A stretch of 64,000 bases of DNA from Lantana camara (taxonomy: Eukaryota > Streptophyta > Magnoliopsida > Lamiales > Verbenaceae): positions 82,186,501-82,250,500 of the forward strand of contig CM074858.1 in the NCBI GenBank assembly GCA_037501455.1, written 5' to 3'. Of this stretch, positions 48,823 to 61,538 are shown one piece after another (the first letter of the stretch is position 1; each line of letters begins with the position of its first letter). The translations under genes were made by a program, and so were the position numbers. The notes under the pieces are model-generated. The model made no database searches, was not told the DNA's origin, and worked only from the letters and a program-made list of their open reading frames with translations.

Positions 48823-51800
48823 TGTAGCTCCCCAAACGGAAGGCACCACATCCCCCGCACTGAGACCCGACCCGTATATGAAATGCAAAATTCATACACG
48901 TGCCAAGTCATGACGAACGGGGACTCACTCACTCACTAGGGTAGGCGGGAACTAGAATCTCGAAACCCCACAAGCCAAACAATAAGATAAAAATACACGT
49001 GCGGAAGCATTTCATATAATCGATCATGAATATAGGTAGCAATTGACGGGTTAAACTAGCATCAATACCTAGTCCCGAAATTTTAACCATAAATCATAAA
49101 TCATAAACTCTGCGTTTAAACATATTTCAATATAACTTAAACAAATTACAACGTGTGTGAGGAAAGACTCTGACTTAACTATAAAAATTGACCAACACAA
49201 AATCCCGCATAGCACTCCAAAACCTGCAAAAGAACTGAAAACAAAGTCGGGTTCAGTCTATAGGAGACTGATGGGTATAAAACAGGGCATAATATATTTA
49301 TATTTCAGAATGTAAACACCCTCACATGCAAGCTATAATCCCATGCGAGGTTTTAAAATATTTCCCCAAGTGGGGTGAAAACAAAGGAAAACAACACTCG
49401 GGATTACAGCGATCAATTTCATTCATTCATTAAAAACATGTAGTCATTTCGTGAGCCCGGCGAGAGGGAGAATTCTCCAACCTCCACCTCATGTGTGAAT
49501 TTAATCACTCATTCGTTCATTCATTAGTGATCATACCAGAGTCATACATTCATTCGTTCATTAACAATCATACATAATCATTAACATTCATAAACATAAA
49601 CACTTACACCTTTTTCCTTCGGGTGGTGGACGGGTTAGCAAGACCCGACCACCTCATTCATTGACCAAAAGGGGTTACATGACTCCCCAGATGGCGCTCA
49701 ACGTCCATTCCTCGCTAACTCCGAACGAGGTCCGGTTACGCCATCATTGTTTGTTGGGACTAGTGCACGGGGATCACCGTCAGCCCGAGCTTCCCCGGAT
49801 AGCCACGTACACATAGTCTCGGACCCCATTAAACATTGTGTTCACTGATCTCGCCAAAACATTGGGTAAGGGTTCATGAAAGAAAGGTTTACGTTTGATA
49901 TCATTTACTCGAGAAAAGACTCTATATACGTAGTAAATACCTTTTGACTTAAAACATTGCACGTTGGTTTATATAGGGTCGTTTTAGCTAATAGAAGAGA
50001 AACCCACCTTTACATCTTACCGACCAATACCAAGAAGAAAACAAGAGGACATGAAAGTGTCCTATGAACCCGGCATATCTCCGCCCTGGAGAAAACTGTA
50101 CACAAGACGATACAATGCATTCGTGAGACTCAAGACTCTAAATGAACCATATATGACGCATGACAATGCAATGAATGTCTTATGATATGCATAAGAGAGT
50201 AAGTTATGGCATGGAGATGCATTAAGGCACATAATCAATCATTTCATTCATTCTTGGAGCTTTCATAGTCACTCGAGTTTATATCTCCCATGTGTAGAAT
50301 CAAATCCATCCATTAATTCAGAACAAAGATGATAACACATATTTCAACAAGTATACAATTCATATCAACCATAAAAGAAAAGATAAATACGCAAGTAGGG
50401 TTCATATTGATAGCAAAGATCCATATATGCACGTACTTGGAACATTGCCGACATATTAAATCATAACTCGTAAAATATTCCACGAAAATCATGAAAATTA
50501 TAATAAATAAGATAACACATTATAGAACATATTAGTATAGCATAGAAGTCATAAAAGAGGTGGAGGAAGATCAAACAAGCAACGAAAAACGGAACCGGAG
50601 TCATGAGGGTACGCTGGATAGAATCCACCCCTATGGATTTTTCCAAAGGGAAAAATCCACCCCCATGGATATGGTCCAGAAGCCCACTGACCCAAATCCA
50701 CCCCCGTGGATTTGGCTCAGTAGCTAAAAAAAACACAACAACAGGGCAAAACGAAAGGGAAAGGAAAAGAAGCATATTACCAACTTATAACTCAATAAAA
50801 AGCATATAAATATACAGAGATTCATGTCCTAATTCATACGAAAACCGGAGCTAAATCATGAGAGTGGAAGAGATGCTCACAAAGGTTCATATTCTTCAAG
50901 TTTCAAGAGAATCCATTAATGGTAACTTGCAAATAACTCATTTATCATGCAATATAAGTTCAAGAAAACTCAAATGGAAGTCTTAGAATCATATACCATG
51001 CTTCATACTAAAAGAAACCACAAGAACTCATGCAAGATTCATTAAAGTTTCACAAACCCTTACTATTCATCATCTTCTCCAATACTTGATCAAATCTTGG
51101 TGAAATCATGTAATATAGGACTTAAAAGAACCACAATGAGATAAACAACATAAAAATGGGATTACCTTTCAAATTGGAGAAGAAATGAAGGGAGTATAAG
51201 CTCAAATACCCCAAGGTTGAATAGTTTCCTTCTTCCCCTTTTTCTTTCTCTTCTTTTCTCTTCTTTCTCTCTCTTTTGGCTGAATTGATTGAATGAGAGA
51301 GAGAGTGACTCGGTTTGGGGCTGAAAGGGGAGAGAGAGAGGTACTCCAAGTGGGTATAGGTCAAGGGTTAGGTCCTAGGTGTGTCAAGATAGGTCCGCAA
51401 GCTCACAAAGGTTAACGGTTGTCGTTTTAGGCACGAGGTGCTCATTTCGGTTGAAATTCGGGGATCCAAATGGTCTTAGAAAAATCTGAGGCTTGACCCA
51501 TCGGATCCGAATCGTCGATACGAGTCCAATAGAGGTGACAGAACTTGATTCCAAGTTCCCGAGCTCAAGATATCACACACGGAACCAAGGGTGCGCTAAT
51601 TGCTCGTTAGCCCCCGTTTTGGTTCCAAGATCAAAATAAATTCAAAACTCAAATAAATGAATCCGAAAACGTGAAACAAACATATATACACATTCATAAC
51701 ACATATATCTCCAACATATTAAATTTCCACGAATTTTCGAATTCAAATCATATAAAAACTACATGCTAACAAATCACACATCCACAAGTAGTCCAATTAG

Positions 51801-51961
51801 TCGTATAAATTCCAATTCAAATATTTCATATATTTCAATTAATCACATACTTAGCAATTAGATAATAAAATTAATTAAATAGAACACATATAACCAATTA
51901 ATTCACACAAGTAGACAAACACATACGTCATTCTAAAATACGGAAAAGTTGGGCCGTTACA
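48823..51961 (-). repeat. Element E, LTR 1 (outer 3' LTR)
   Basis: The 3139-bp LTR reads on the - strand from TGTAACGGCCCAACTTTTCC at 51961 to GGGGAGCTACA at 48823. It contains CATT-rich repeats near 49424-49590, a T/C-rich tract near 51225-51290 and a palindrome module at 50623-50715. No gene was seen. Confidence 0.9.
50623..50715. repeat. Palindrome module in LTR 1 of element E
   Basis: Three copies of a word like ATCCACCCCCATGGAT are present. A hairpin at 50634-50659 has an 11-bp perfect stem (TGGATTTTTCC) around AAAG. Counterparts lie at about 56978-57080 and 63338-63430. LTR 2 has an extra piece of roughly 20 bp here. Confidence 0.8.
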
Positions 51962-52017
51962 AACTCTCCCCCTTAAAAGAATCCATCATCGGATTCACTA
52001 CTCGACCGAACACACAA

Positions 52018-52179
52018 GAGAGATTCCCCATCTCTCACAAACAACAAGGAGAGATAGCCCCGTCTCTCGAGCAACAATGAGATAACCCCGTCTCCCGCAA
52101 TCAAAGAGAGCACCCCATCTCTCAAACAACAATAAGATAATCCCCGTCTCTTACAAACAACGAGAGCACCCCGTCTCTC
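52018..52179. repeat. Hairpin minisatellite beside the polypurine tract, unit 1
   Basis: Six imperfect units of about 25-35 bp share the pattern GAGA(n)CCCC(G/A)TCTCTC. GAGA and TCTC can pair, so each unit is a small hairpin. The units are joined by AACAA-rich spacers. It lies about 40 bp from the tract. Confidence 0.88.
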
Positions 52180-55155
52180 AAACAAAACAAATCAAGTAAG
52201 TCTCCAATACTCCCGAGTAACACAACGCGAAACCATAATTAAAGTCACGTAATAGATATCATCCATGTTGATTATCAATTACTCCAAGTAATTTAACATG
52301 ATAAGGAATCAAAGCACATAGTATAAAAATTATTTAAATTAAATTTGCATGGATGCATGTATCTTGGATGCTTCATGTACCGTTCACCGTAGTTGTATAA
52401 TTTAGAATTGCGGGCGTTGTTGTCCAATGCATGATCTGCCCCGAAAGTGAGCTCAATGCTTGCCTTGTCTTTAAGCTCTTCAGGGTACCCCGGTGAAGCA
52501 ATGATAAATGCTCTAAGAATTTTATTCTTTATTCCCTTCTGACTTGTACTGCCCAATCTTCTTCTTTGGTCCTTCATCAATCCTTATAAGTTTCCCTCAG
52601 CCAAACCAACTCTTAATACCCGAGCTCTGATCCCCCGTATACTGTTAGATCATCCATCCCGAAATTAGGTCCATAGCTATTTTCCTTACCCAAATCAAAG
52701 CCTAACATACCATCAAAGATAACTACCCTTGGCGTCCCTAAAAATTTATTCTCGACCTTAATATATCACCTAAATCTTTCCCAATTCTTCTATTCAATTG
52801 ACCCCTTTTTACTCTCTTTAAATCTTTAAGATTACATTCAGTATTCGGCCCCTACAATTCTTTAATCGAAGGTAGGATGTTCTTGATGATTCTTGAAGTT
52901 TTATCCACTTTGATTTTGAAATTGTAGCAATTGCTAATCCTTCTCATTTCATCCCTTATCACTTATGTAGAGTTTTCGTTGCTTGTTGACTCTTGCATCT
53001 CTAATGTTCGTACTCACAGTGATGCATTCAAGTACCGACAAAGATTTATCTCATTTTCTAATCGGCTTTTTCGCAAACTCTTCAACTTAGCTCCTTCGGT
53101 GTAGGTGGTTCTAGCTAAGCTATATGCCCAGTGATCTTGCTTACATTCACTTTAAAGTGATTGGTAGGGTTAAGCACCCACTTCTCTTGTTTTACCTCCG
53201 GTTCTACTTTCCCAAGCCTCTGCATTCCTTCATTTCCTTTTTACTTCACACTATGCGACCCCCAAAATATTTTCTTTAGCATGATCGAAGCAAGACCCGA
53301 TCGGAGTAACATTCGATGAACGAAGTAGAGCAATTCCTAGCAAATAAACACTAGTAGTGCATGTTGGATTAAGATGCTAATGCATGTAGTAGACAATTAA
53401 TGGTGCAACATATTGGAGCATTTACATTAATTAAAGATACACCCACGTATAGATAAAGAAAATAAGTAATTTAAAGCGATGTATGATGCACGTTCCGTGA
53501 ATATGTTAAACCTGCCACCGTGGTGGTAAGCTTTTAGCTTGGCAACTTGTTTTTCATTTCCTTAATTACAGCTTGCTTTGAACTCATTGATCATTTCTTA
53601 TTTTTCCCCACGGTCTTCAATCTCCGTAATCTTCTTGTACCCACTTGTATATTCCCATGGCCCGAAATTGCTATTTCTTGAACCCAAGGTCTTCTATGTC
53701 CATGGAATCGGTGTCTCGATTTACTCCCAAATATCGATCTCCAAAGATTGTCCGAATCTTCACCATGATGTTCACTTTGTTAAAAGTTCTCTTGTAGATA
53801 GTGTGCCCACGGTCCGAGATTTCATTTGATCCCAAAACTTATATACATGGAACCGATCTCTTGATTCTTTCCCAATTTTTATTCCAATTTCTTAAAATCT
53901 TCTCCATGGACATTACCTTACTTAGAGTTATCTTGTTCTATCCTTTGCGAGTTCATATGGGGAAATGAACTCTCACCCTCCATAATTAAGTAATCATATT
54001 TCTTCCACTCCGATCCGGATACCGAACTAAAATGCCAACTAGGATATCTTAATTTCCCATGGCTCCCAAATCCTCTAAGTTTCTTGTAACAACTTACGTG
54101 CCTCCAGGGTCCGAAATTTTGTGATTCTTGAATCTAAATTCTTCTTACTCAAAGTCCTTTGCCTTATCCCTTGCGCATTCAAATTGGTTGAATGACTCGT
54201 CCTCCGACTGTTTACACTAGAACGCATAATTTCCTTCCAAAATCTCTTTACCTTTCTTTATCGTTTCTCTTTATTGCTCCATACCTTTGTGTTGCTTGAC
54301 TTTTTTAATCTTCTCCTAATTCGATTCCTATCTTGTCCGAAATCCAAAGTATTCCAAATCACCAGTTCTTCTTCTTCTTATTCCCCGTGCTTAATTCCTA
54401 ATGACTTGATTTATTCGAACGATCTTCCTTGATAATTGGTATTGCTCACTTCTCAACCAATCTCTTTACCTTGAGTCCTCTTGGTTCTCATCACCCCTTT
54501 CTCCGATCCAAACTTTGAAATGAAGGACCTTTGAGGGTTTCCTTTGATTCTTTCTTGAATTAAGTAATGCTAAGGCACCCGACTAATTACCCCCGATGGT
54601 GTAGATGTAAGTGTTGATCTCGTGAATGGTAGACCTCATACAACCACCACTATCCTTTTGAATACTCCTAAACCTTAGTAGAATTTATCAATTATTTCCA
54701 CTAATTGAGTTTATCCATCTCGGATTCTATCACTCGAATTATAGCCCAATTAAGGAAGGCCACGACTCTCGAGTTCTTGTATTAAACCCCCGATGCATTC
54801 CTTACACCCTCCAAGCTTGAAAGTAGAACTCATGGGAAGTTATTGTGATCATGAGTATTGGCCGTGGTTTGATGTTATAAGAATACCCTACAATCACAAC
54901 TCGTCTCAAATATAAATGCATGTTGGTTAGTAAGTGCATATGACACCTAAGTAGCACCAAGATCACGTATTTGATGCAAAATACCACACATAAGTCAACA
55001 AAATTTAAATTAAGCACATTTAACAATGTATTTCCACATCAAGTTTCAATAACTATGCTCATGATCAATGCGGTGCACACATTGACACGTTCTTCCTATG
55101 CCGTACGACCTAGACTGACTCAATCACGACACGAGAACCCCGGTTTTACTACCGG

Positions 55156-55167
55156 GCTCTGATACCA
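55156..55167 (-). other. Primer binding site, element E, middle unit
   Basis: On the - strand TGGTATCAGAGC follows LTR 2 by eight bases, as in element D. Confidence 0.9.
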
Positions 55168-55175
55168 CTTAAGGA

Positions 55176-58100
55176 TGTAGTGCCCCAAACGGAAGGCACC
55201 ACATCCCCCGCACCGAGACCCGACCTGTATATGAAATGGAAAATCCATTCACGTGCCAAGTGACGGCGAACGGGGGCTCACTCACTCACTAGGCAAGGCG
55301 GGAACTAGAATCTCGAAACCCCACAAGCCAAACAATAAGATAAAAATGCACGTGCGGAAGCATTTCATATAATCAATCATGAATATAGGTAGCAATTGAC
55401 GGGTTCAATTAGCATCAATACCTAGTCCCGAAATTTTAAACATAAATCATAAATCATAAACATTGCGTTTAAACATGTTTCAATATAACTTAAACAAATT
55501 ACAATGTGCGTGAGGAAAGACTCTGACTTAACTATAAAACTTGACCGACACAAAATCCCGCCTAGCACTCCAAAACCTGCAAAAGAACTGAAAACAAAGC
55601 CGGGTTCAGTCTATGGGGGACTGGTGGGTATAAAACAGGGCATACTATATTTATATTTCAGAATGTGAACACCCTCACATGCAAGCTATAATCCCATGCG
55701 AGGTTTTGAAATATTTCCCCAAGTGGGGTGAAAACAAAGGAAAACAACACTCGGGATTACAACGATCAATTTCATTCATTCATTAAAAACATGTGGTCAT
55801 TCCGTGAGCCCGGCGAGAGGGCGAATTCTCCAACCTCCACCTCGTGTGTGCATTTAATCACTCATTCGTTCATTCATTAGTGATCATACCACAGTCATTC
55901 ATTCATTCGTTCATTAACAATCATACATAATCATTAACATTCATAAACATAAACACTTACACCTTTTTCCTCCGGGTGGTGGACGGGTTAGCAAGACCCG
56001 ACCACCTCATTCATTGACCAAAAGGGGTTACATGACTCCCCAGATGGCGCTCAACGTCCATTCCTTGCTAACTCCTAACGAGGTCCGTTTACGCCATCAT
56101 TGTTTGTTGGGACTAGTGCATGGGGATCACCGTCAGCCCGAGCTTCCCCGGATAGCCACGTACACATAGTCCCGGGCCCCATTAAACATTGTGTTCACTG
56201 ATCTCGCCAAAACATTAGGTAAGGGTTCATGAAAGAAAGGTTTACATTTGATATAATTTACTCGAGAAAAGACTTTATATACGTATTAAATACCTTTTGG
56301 CTTAAAACTTTGCACGTTGGTTTATATAGGGTCGTTTTAGCTATTAGAAGAGAAACCCACCTTTACATCTTACCGACCAATACCAAGAAGAAAACAAGAG
56401 GACTTGAAAGTGTCCTATGAACCCGGCATATCTCCGCCCTGGAGAAAACTGTACACAAGACGATACAATGCATTCGTGAGACTCAAGACTCTAAATGAAC
56501 CATATATGACGCACGACAATGCAATGAATGTCTTATGATATGCATAAGAGAGTAAGTCATGGCATGGAGATGCATTAAGGCACATAATCAATCATTTCAT
56601 TCATTCTTGGAGCTTTCATAGTCACTCGAGTTCATATCTCCCATGTATAGAATCAAATCCATCCATTAATTCAGAACAAAGATCATAACACAAATTTCAA
56701 CAAGTATACAATTCATATCAACCATAAAAGAAAAGATAAATACACAAGTAGGGTTCATATTGATAGCAAAGATCTGTATATGCACGTAATTGGAGCATTG
56801 CCGACATATTAAATCATAACTCGTAAAATATTCCACGAAAATCATGAAAATTATAATAAATAAGATAACACATTATAGAACATGTTAGTATAGCATAGAA
56901 GTCATAAAAGAGGTGGAGGAAGATCAAACAAGCAACGAAAAACGGAACCTGAGTCATGAGGGTAGGCTGGACAGAATCCACCCCCATAGATTTTTCCAAA
57001 GGGAAAAATCCACCCCCATGGATCTGGTCCAGAAGGCCACTGACCCAAATCCACTTTGGAAAAATCCACCCCCGTGGATTTGGCTCAATAGCTAAAAAAA
57101 ACACAACAACAGGGCAAAACGAAAGGGAAAGGAAAAGAAGCATATTACGGACTTATAACTCAATAAAAAGCATATAAATATACAGAGATTCATGTCCTAA
57201 TTCATACAAAAACCGAACCTAAATCATGAGAGTGGAAGAGATGCTCACAAAGGTTCATATTCTTCAAGTTTTATGAGAATCCATTAATGGTAACTTGCAA
57301 ATAACTCATTTATCATGCAATATAAGTTCAAGGAAACTCAACTTAGAATCATATACCATGCTTCATACTAAAAGAAACCACAAGAACTCATGCAAGATTC
57401 ATTAAAGTTTCACAAACCCTTACTATTCATCATCTTCTCCAATACTTGATCAAATCTTGGTGAAATCATGTAATATAGGACTTAAAAGAACCACAATGAG
57501 ATACACAACATAAAAATGGGATTACCTTTCAAATTGGAGAAGAAATGAAGGGAGTATGAACTCAAATACCCTAAGGTTGAATAGTTTCCTTCTTCCCCTT
57601 TATCTTTCTCTTCTTTTCTCTTCTTTCTCTCTCTTTTGGCTGAATTGATTGAATGAGAGAGAGAGTGGCTCGGTTTGGGGCTGAAAGGGGAGAGGGAGAG
57701 GTACTCCAAGTGGGTATAGGTCAAGGGTTAGGTTCTAGGTGTGTCAAGATAGGTTCGCAAGCTCACAAAGGTCAATGGTTTTCGTTTTAGGCACGGGGTG
57801 CTCATTTCGGTTGAAATTCGGGGATCCAAATGGTCTTAAAAAAATATGAGGCTTGACCCATCGGATCCGAATCGTCGATATGAGTCCAATGGAGGTGACG
57901 AAACTCGATTCTGAGTTCCCGATCTCAAGATATCACACACGGAACCAAGGGTATGCTAATTGCTCGTTAGTTCCCGTTTTGGTTCCAAGATCAAAATAAA
58001 TTCAAAACTCAAATAAATGAATCCGAAAACGTGAAACGAACAAAAATACACATTCATAACACATATATCTCCAACATATTAAATTTCCACGAATTTTCGA

Positions 58101-58321
58101 TTTCAAATCATATAAAAACGACATGCAAACAAATCACACATGCGCAAGTAGTTCAATTAGTCGTATAAATTCCAATTCAAATATTTCATATATTTCAATT
58201 AATCACATACTTAGCAATAAGATAATAAAATTAATTAAATAAAACACATATAACCAATTAATTCACACATGTAGATAAACACATACGTCATTCTAAAATA
58301 CGGAAAAGTTGGGCCGTTACA
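55176..58321 (-). repeat. Element E, LTR 2 (shared middle LTR)
   Basis: The 3146-bp LTR serves as 3' LTR for internal region 2 and 5' LTR for internal region 1. Compared with LTRs 1 and 3 it has an insertion of about 20 bp near 57050 and lacks about 8 bp near 57340 (ATGGAAGTC present in the others). No gene was seen. Confidence 0.9.
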
Positions 58322-58378
58322 AACTCTCCCCCTTAAAAGAATCCGTCATCGGATTCACTACTCGACCGAACACACAAT

Positions 58379-58540
58379 GAGAGATTCCCCATCTCTCACA
58401 AACAACAAGGAGAAAGAGCCCCGTCTCTCGAGCAACAATGAGATAACCCCGTCTCCCGCAAGCAAAGAGAGCACCCCATCTCTCAAACAACAATAAGAGA
58501 ATCCCCGTCTCTTACAAACAACGAGAGCACCCCGTCTCTC
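58379..58540. repeat. Hairpin minisatellite beside the polypurine tract, unit 2
   Basis: The same six-unit GAGA/CCCC/TCTC array as 52018-52179, also 162 bp long, with a few base changes. Confidence 0.88.
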
Positions 58541-61518
58541 AAACAAAACAAATCAAGGAAGTCTCCAATACTCCCGAGTAACACAACGTGAACCATAATT
58601 AAAGTCACATAATAGATATCATCCACGTTGATTATCAATTACTCCAAGTAATTTAACGTGATAAGGAATCAAAGCACATAGCATAAAAATTATTTAAATT
58701 AAATTTGCATGGATGCATGTATCATGGATGCTTCATGTACCGTTCACCGTAGTTGTATAATTTAGAATTGTGGGCGTTGTTGTCCAATGCATGATCTGGC
58801 CCGAAAGTGAGCTCAATGCTTGCCTTGTCTTTAAGCTCTTCAGGGTACCCCGGTGAAGCAATGATAAATGCTCTAAGAATTTTATTCTTTATTCCCTTCT
58901 GACTTGTACTGCCCAATTTTCTTCTTTGGTCCTTCATTAATCCTTATAAGTTTCCCTCAGCCAAACCAACTCTTAATACCCGAGCTCTGATCCCCCGTAT
59001 ATTGTTAGATCATCCATCCCAAAATTAGGTCCATAGCTATTTTCCTTACCCAAATCAAAGCCTAACATACCATCAAAGATAACTACCCTTGGCGTCCCTA
59101 AAAATTTATTCTCGACCGTAATATATCACCTAAATCTTTCCCTATCCTTCCATTCAATTGACCCCTTTTTACTCTCTTTAAATCTTTAAGATTACATTCA
59201 GTATTCGACCCCTACAATTCTTTAATCGAAGGTAGGATGTTCCTGATGATTCTTGAAGTTTTATCCATTTTGATTTTGAAATTGTAGCAATTGCTAATCC
59301 TTCTCATTTCATCCCTTATCACTTATGTAGAGTTTTCGTTGCTTGTTGACTTTTGCATCTCTAATGTTCGTACTCACAGTGATCCATTCAAGTACCGACA
59401 AAGATTTATCTCATTTCCTAATCGGCGTTTTCCCAAACTCTTCAACTTAGCTCCTTCAGTGTAGGTGGTTCTAGCTAAGCTATATGCCCGGTGATCTTGC
59501 TTACATTCACTTTAAAGTGATTGGTAGGGGTAAGCACCCACTTCTCCTGTTTTACCTCCGGTTCTACTTTCCCAAGCCTCTGCATTCCTTCATTTCCTTT
59601 TTACTTCACACTATGCGACCCCCAAAATATTTTCTTTACCATGATCGAAGCAAGACCCGATCGGAGTAACACTTGATGAACGAAGTAGAGCAATTCCTAG
59701 AAAATAAACACTAGTAGTGCATGTTGGATTAAGATGCTAATGCATGTAGTAGACAATTAATGGTGCAACACATTGGAGCATTTACATTAATTAAAGATAC
59801 ACCCACGTATAGATAAAGAAAATAAGTAATTTAAAGCGATGTATGATACACGTGCCATGAATATGTTAAACCTGCCACCGTGGTGGTAAGCTTTTAGCTT
59901 GGCAACTTGTTTTTCATTTTCTTAATTACAGCTTGCTTTGAACTCATTGATCATTTCTTATTTTTCCCCACTGTCTTCAATCTCCGTAATCTTCTTGTAC
60001 CCACTTGTATATTCCCATGGCCCGAGATTGCTATTTCTTGAACCCAAGGTCTTCTATGTCCATGGAATCGGTGTCTCGATTTACTCCCAAATATCGATCT
60101 CCAAAGATTGTCCGAATCTTCACCATGATGTTCACTTTGTTAAAAGTTCTCTTGCAGATATTGTGTTCCCACGGTCCGAGATTTCATTTGATCCCAAAAC
60201 TTATATACATGGATCCGATCTCTTGAGTCTTTCCCAATTTTTATTCCAATTTGTTAAAATCTTCTCCATGGACATTACCTTACTTAGAGTTATCTTGTTC
60301 TATCCCTTGCGAGTTCATATGGGGAAATGAACTCTCACCCTCCATAATGAAGTAATCTTATTTCTTCCACTCCGATCCGGATACCGAATTTAAATGCCAA
60401 CAAGGATATCTTAATTTCCCATGGCTCCCAAATCCTCAAAGTTTATTATATCAACTTACGTGCCTCCAGGGTCCGAAATTTCGTGATTCTTGAACCTAAA
60501 TTCTTCTTACTCAAAGTCCTTTGCCTTATCCCTTGCGAATTCAAATTGGTTGAATGACTCGTCCTCCGACTGTTTACACTAGAGCACATAATTTCCTTCC
60601 AAAATCTCTTTGCCTTTCTTTATCGTTTCTCTTTATTGCTCCATACCTTTGTGTTGCTTGACTTTTTTTAATCTTCTCCAAATTCGATTCCTATCTTGTC
60701 CGAAATCCAAAGTATTCCAAATCACCACTTCTTCTTCTTCTTATTCCCCGGGCTTAATTCCTAATGACTTGATTTATTCGAACGATCTTCCTTGATAATT
60801 GGTATTGCTCACTTCTCAACCAATCTCTTTACCTTGAGTCCTCTTGGTTCTCATCACCCCTTTCTCCTATCCAAACTTTGAAATGAAGGACCTTTGAGGA
60901 TTTCCTTTGATTCTTTCTTGAATTAAGTAATGCTAAGGCACCCGATTAATTACCCCCTATGGTGTAGATGCAAGTGTTGATCTCGTGAATGGTAGACCTC
61001 ATACAACCACCACTATCCTTTTGAATACTCCTAAACCTTAGTAGAATTTGTCAATTATTTCCACGAATTGAGTTTATCCATCTCGAATTCTATCACTCGA
61101 ATTATAGCCCAATTAAGGAAGGCCAAGACTCTCGAGTTCTTGTATGAAACCCCCGATGCATTCCTTACACCCTCCAAGCTTGAAAGTAGAACTCATGGGG
61201 AGTTATTGTGATCATGAGTATTGACCGTGGTTTGATGTTATAAGAATACCCTACAATCACAACTCGTCTCAAATATAAATGCATGTTGGTTAGTAAGTGC
61301 ATATGACACCTAAGTAGCACCAAGAGCACGTATTTGATGCAAAATGCAACACATAAGTCAACAAAATTTAAATTAAGCACATTTAACAATGTATTTCCAC
61401 ATCAAGTTTCAATAACTATGCTCATGATCAATGCGGTGCACACATTGACAAGTTGTTCCTATGACGTACGACCTAGACTGACTCAATCACAACACGAGAA
61501 CCCCGATTTTGCTACCGG

Positions 61519-61530
61519 GCTCTGATACCA
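61519..61530 (-). other. Primer binding site, element E, right unit
   Basis: On the - strand TGGTATCAGAGC, eight bases from LTR 3. Confidence 0.9.
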
Positions 61531-61538
61531 CTTAAGGA

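Larger units (their letters stand above)
51962..55175 (-). other. Element E, internal region 1 (no gag-pol)
   Basis: 3214 bp. The polypurine tract (on the - strand CTTTTAAGGGGGAGAGTT, 51962-51979) and PBS (55156-55167) are intact. The longest - strand frame (52293-52580, 95 codons, MMKDQRRRLGSTSQKGIKNK) has no family I recognise, and its copy in internal region 2 is shorter. Pyrimidine-rich text such as TTGCCTTATCCCTTGCG near 54160 and a similar piece near 53940 suggests old internal repeats. I see no retroviral domain on either strand. Confidence 0.75.
58322..61538 (-). other. Element E, internal region 2 (no gag-pol)
   Basis: 3217 bp, close copy of internal region 1 with the same polypurine tract (from 58322) and PBS. 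A + strand frame of 130 codons (59938-60330, MNSLIISYFSPLSSISVIFL) corresponds to an 83-codon one in region 1 (53578-53829). The difference in length argues against a real protein. Confidence 0.75.

Noticed and set aside
59938..60330. A 130-codon protein gene on the + strand of element E
   Set aside because: It is antisense to the element, and the sister copy is broken to 83 codons. There is no domain or sign of constraint.
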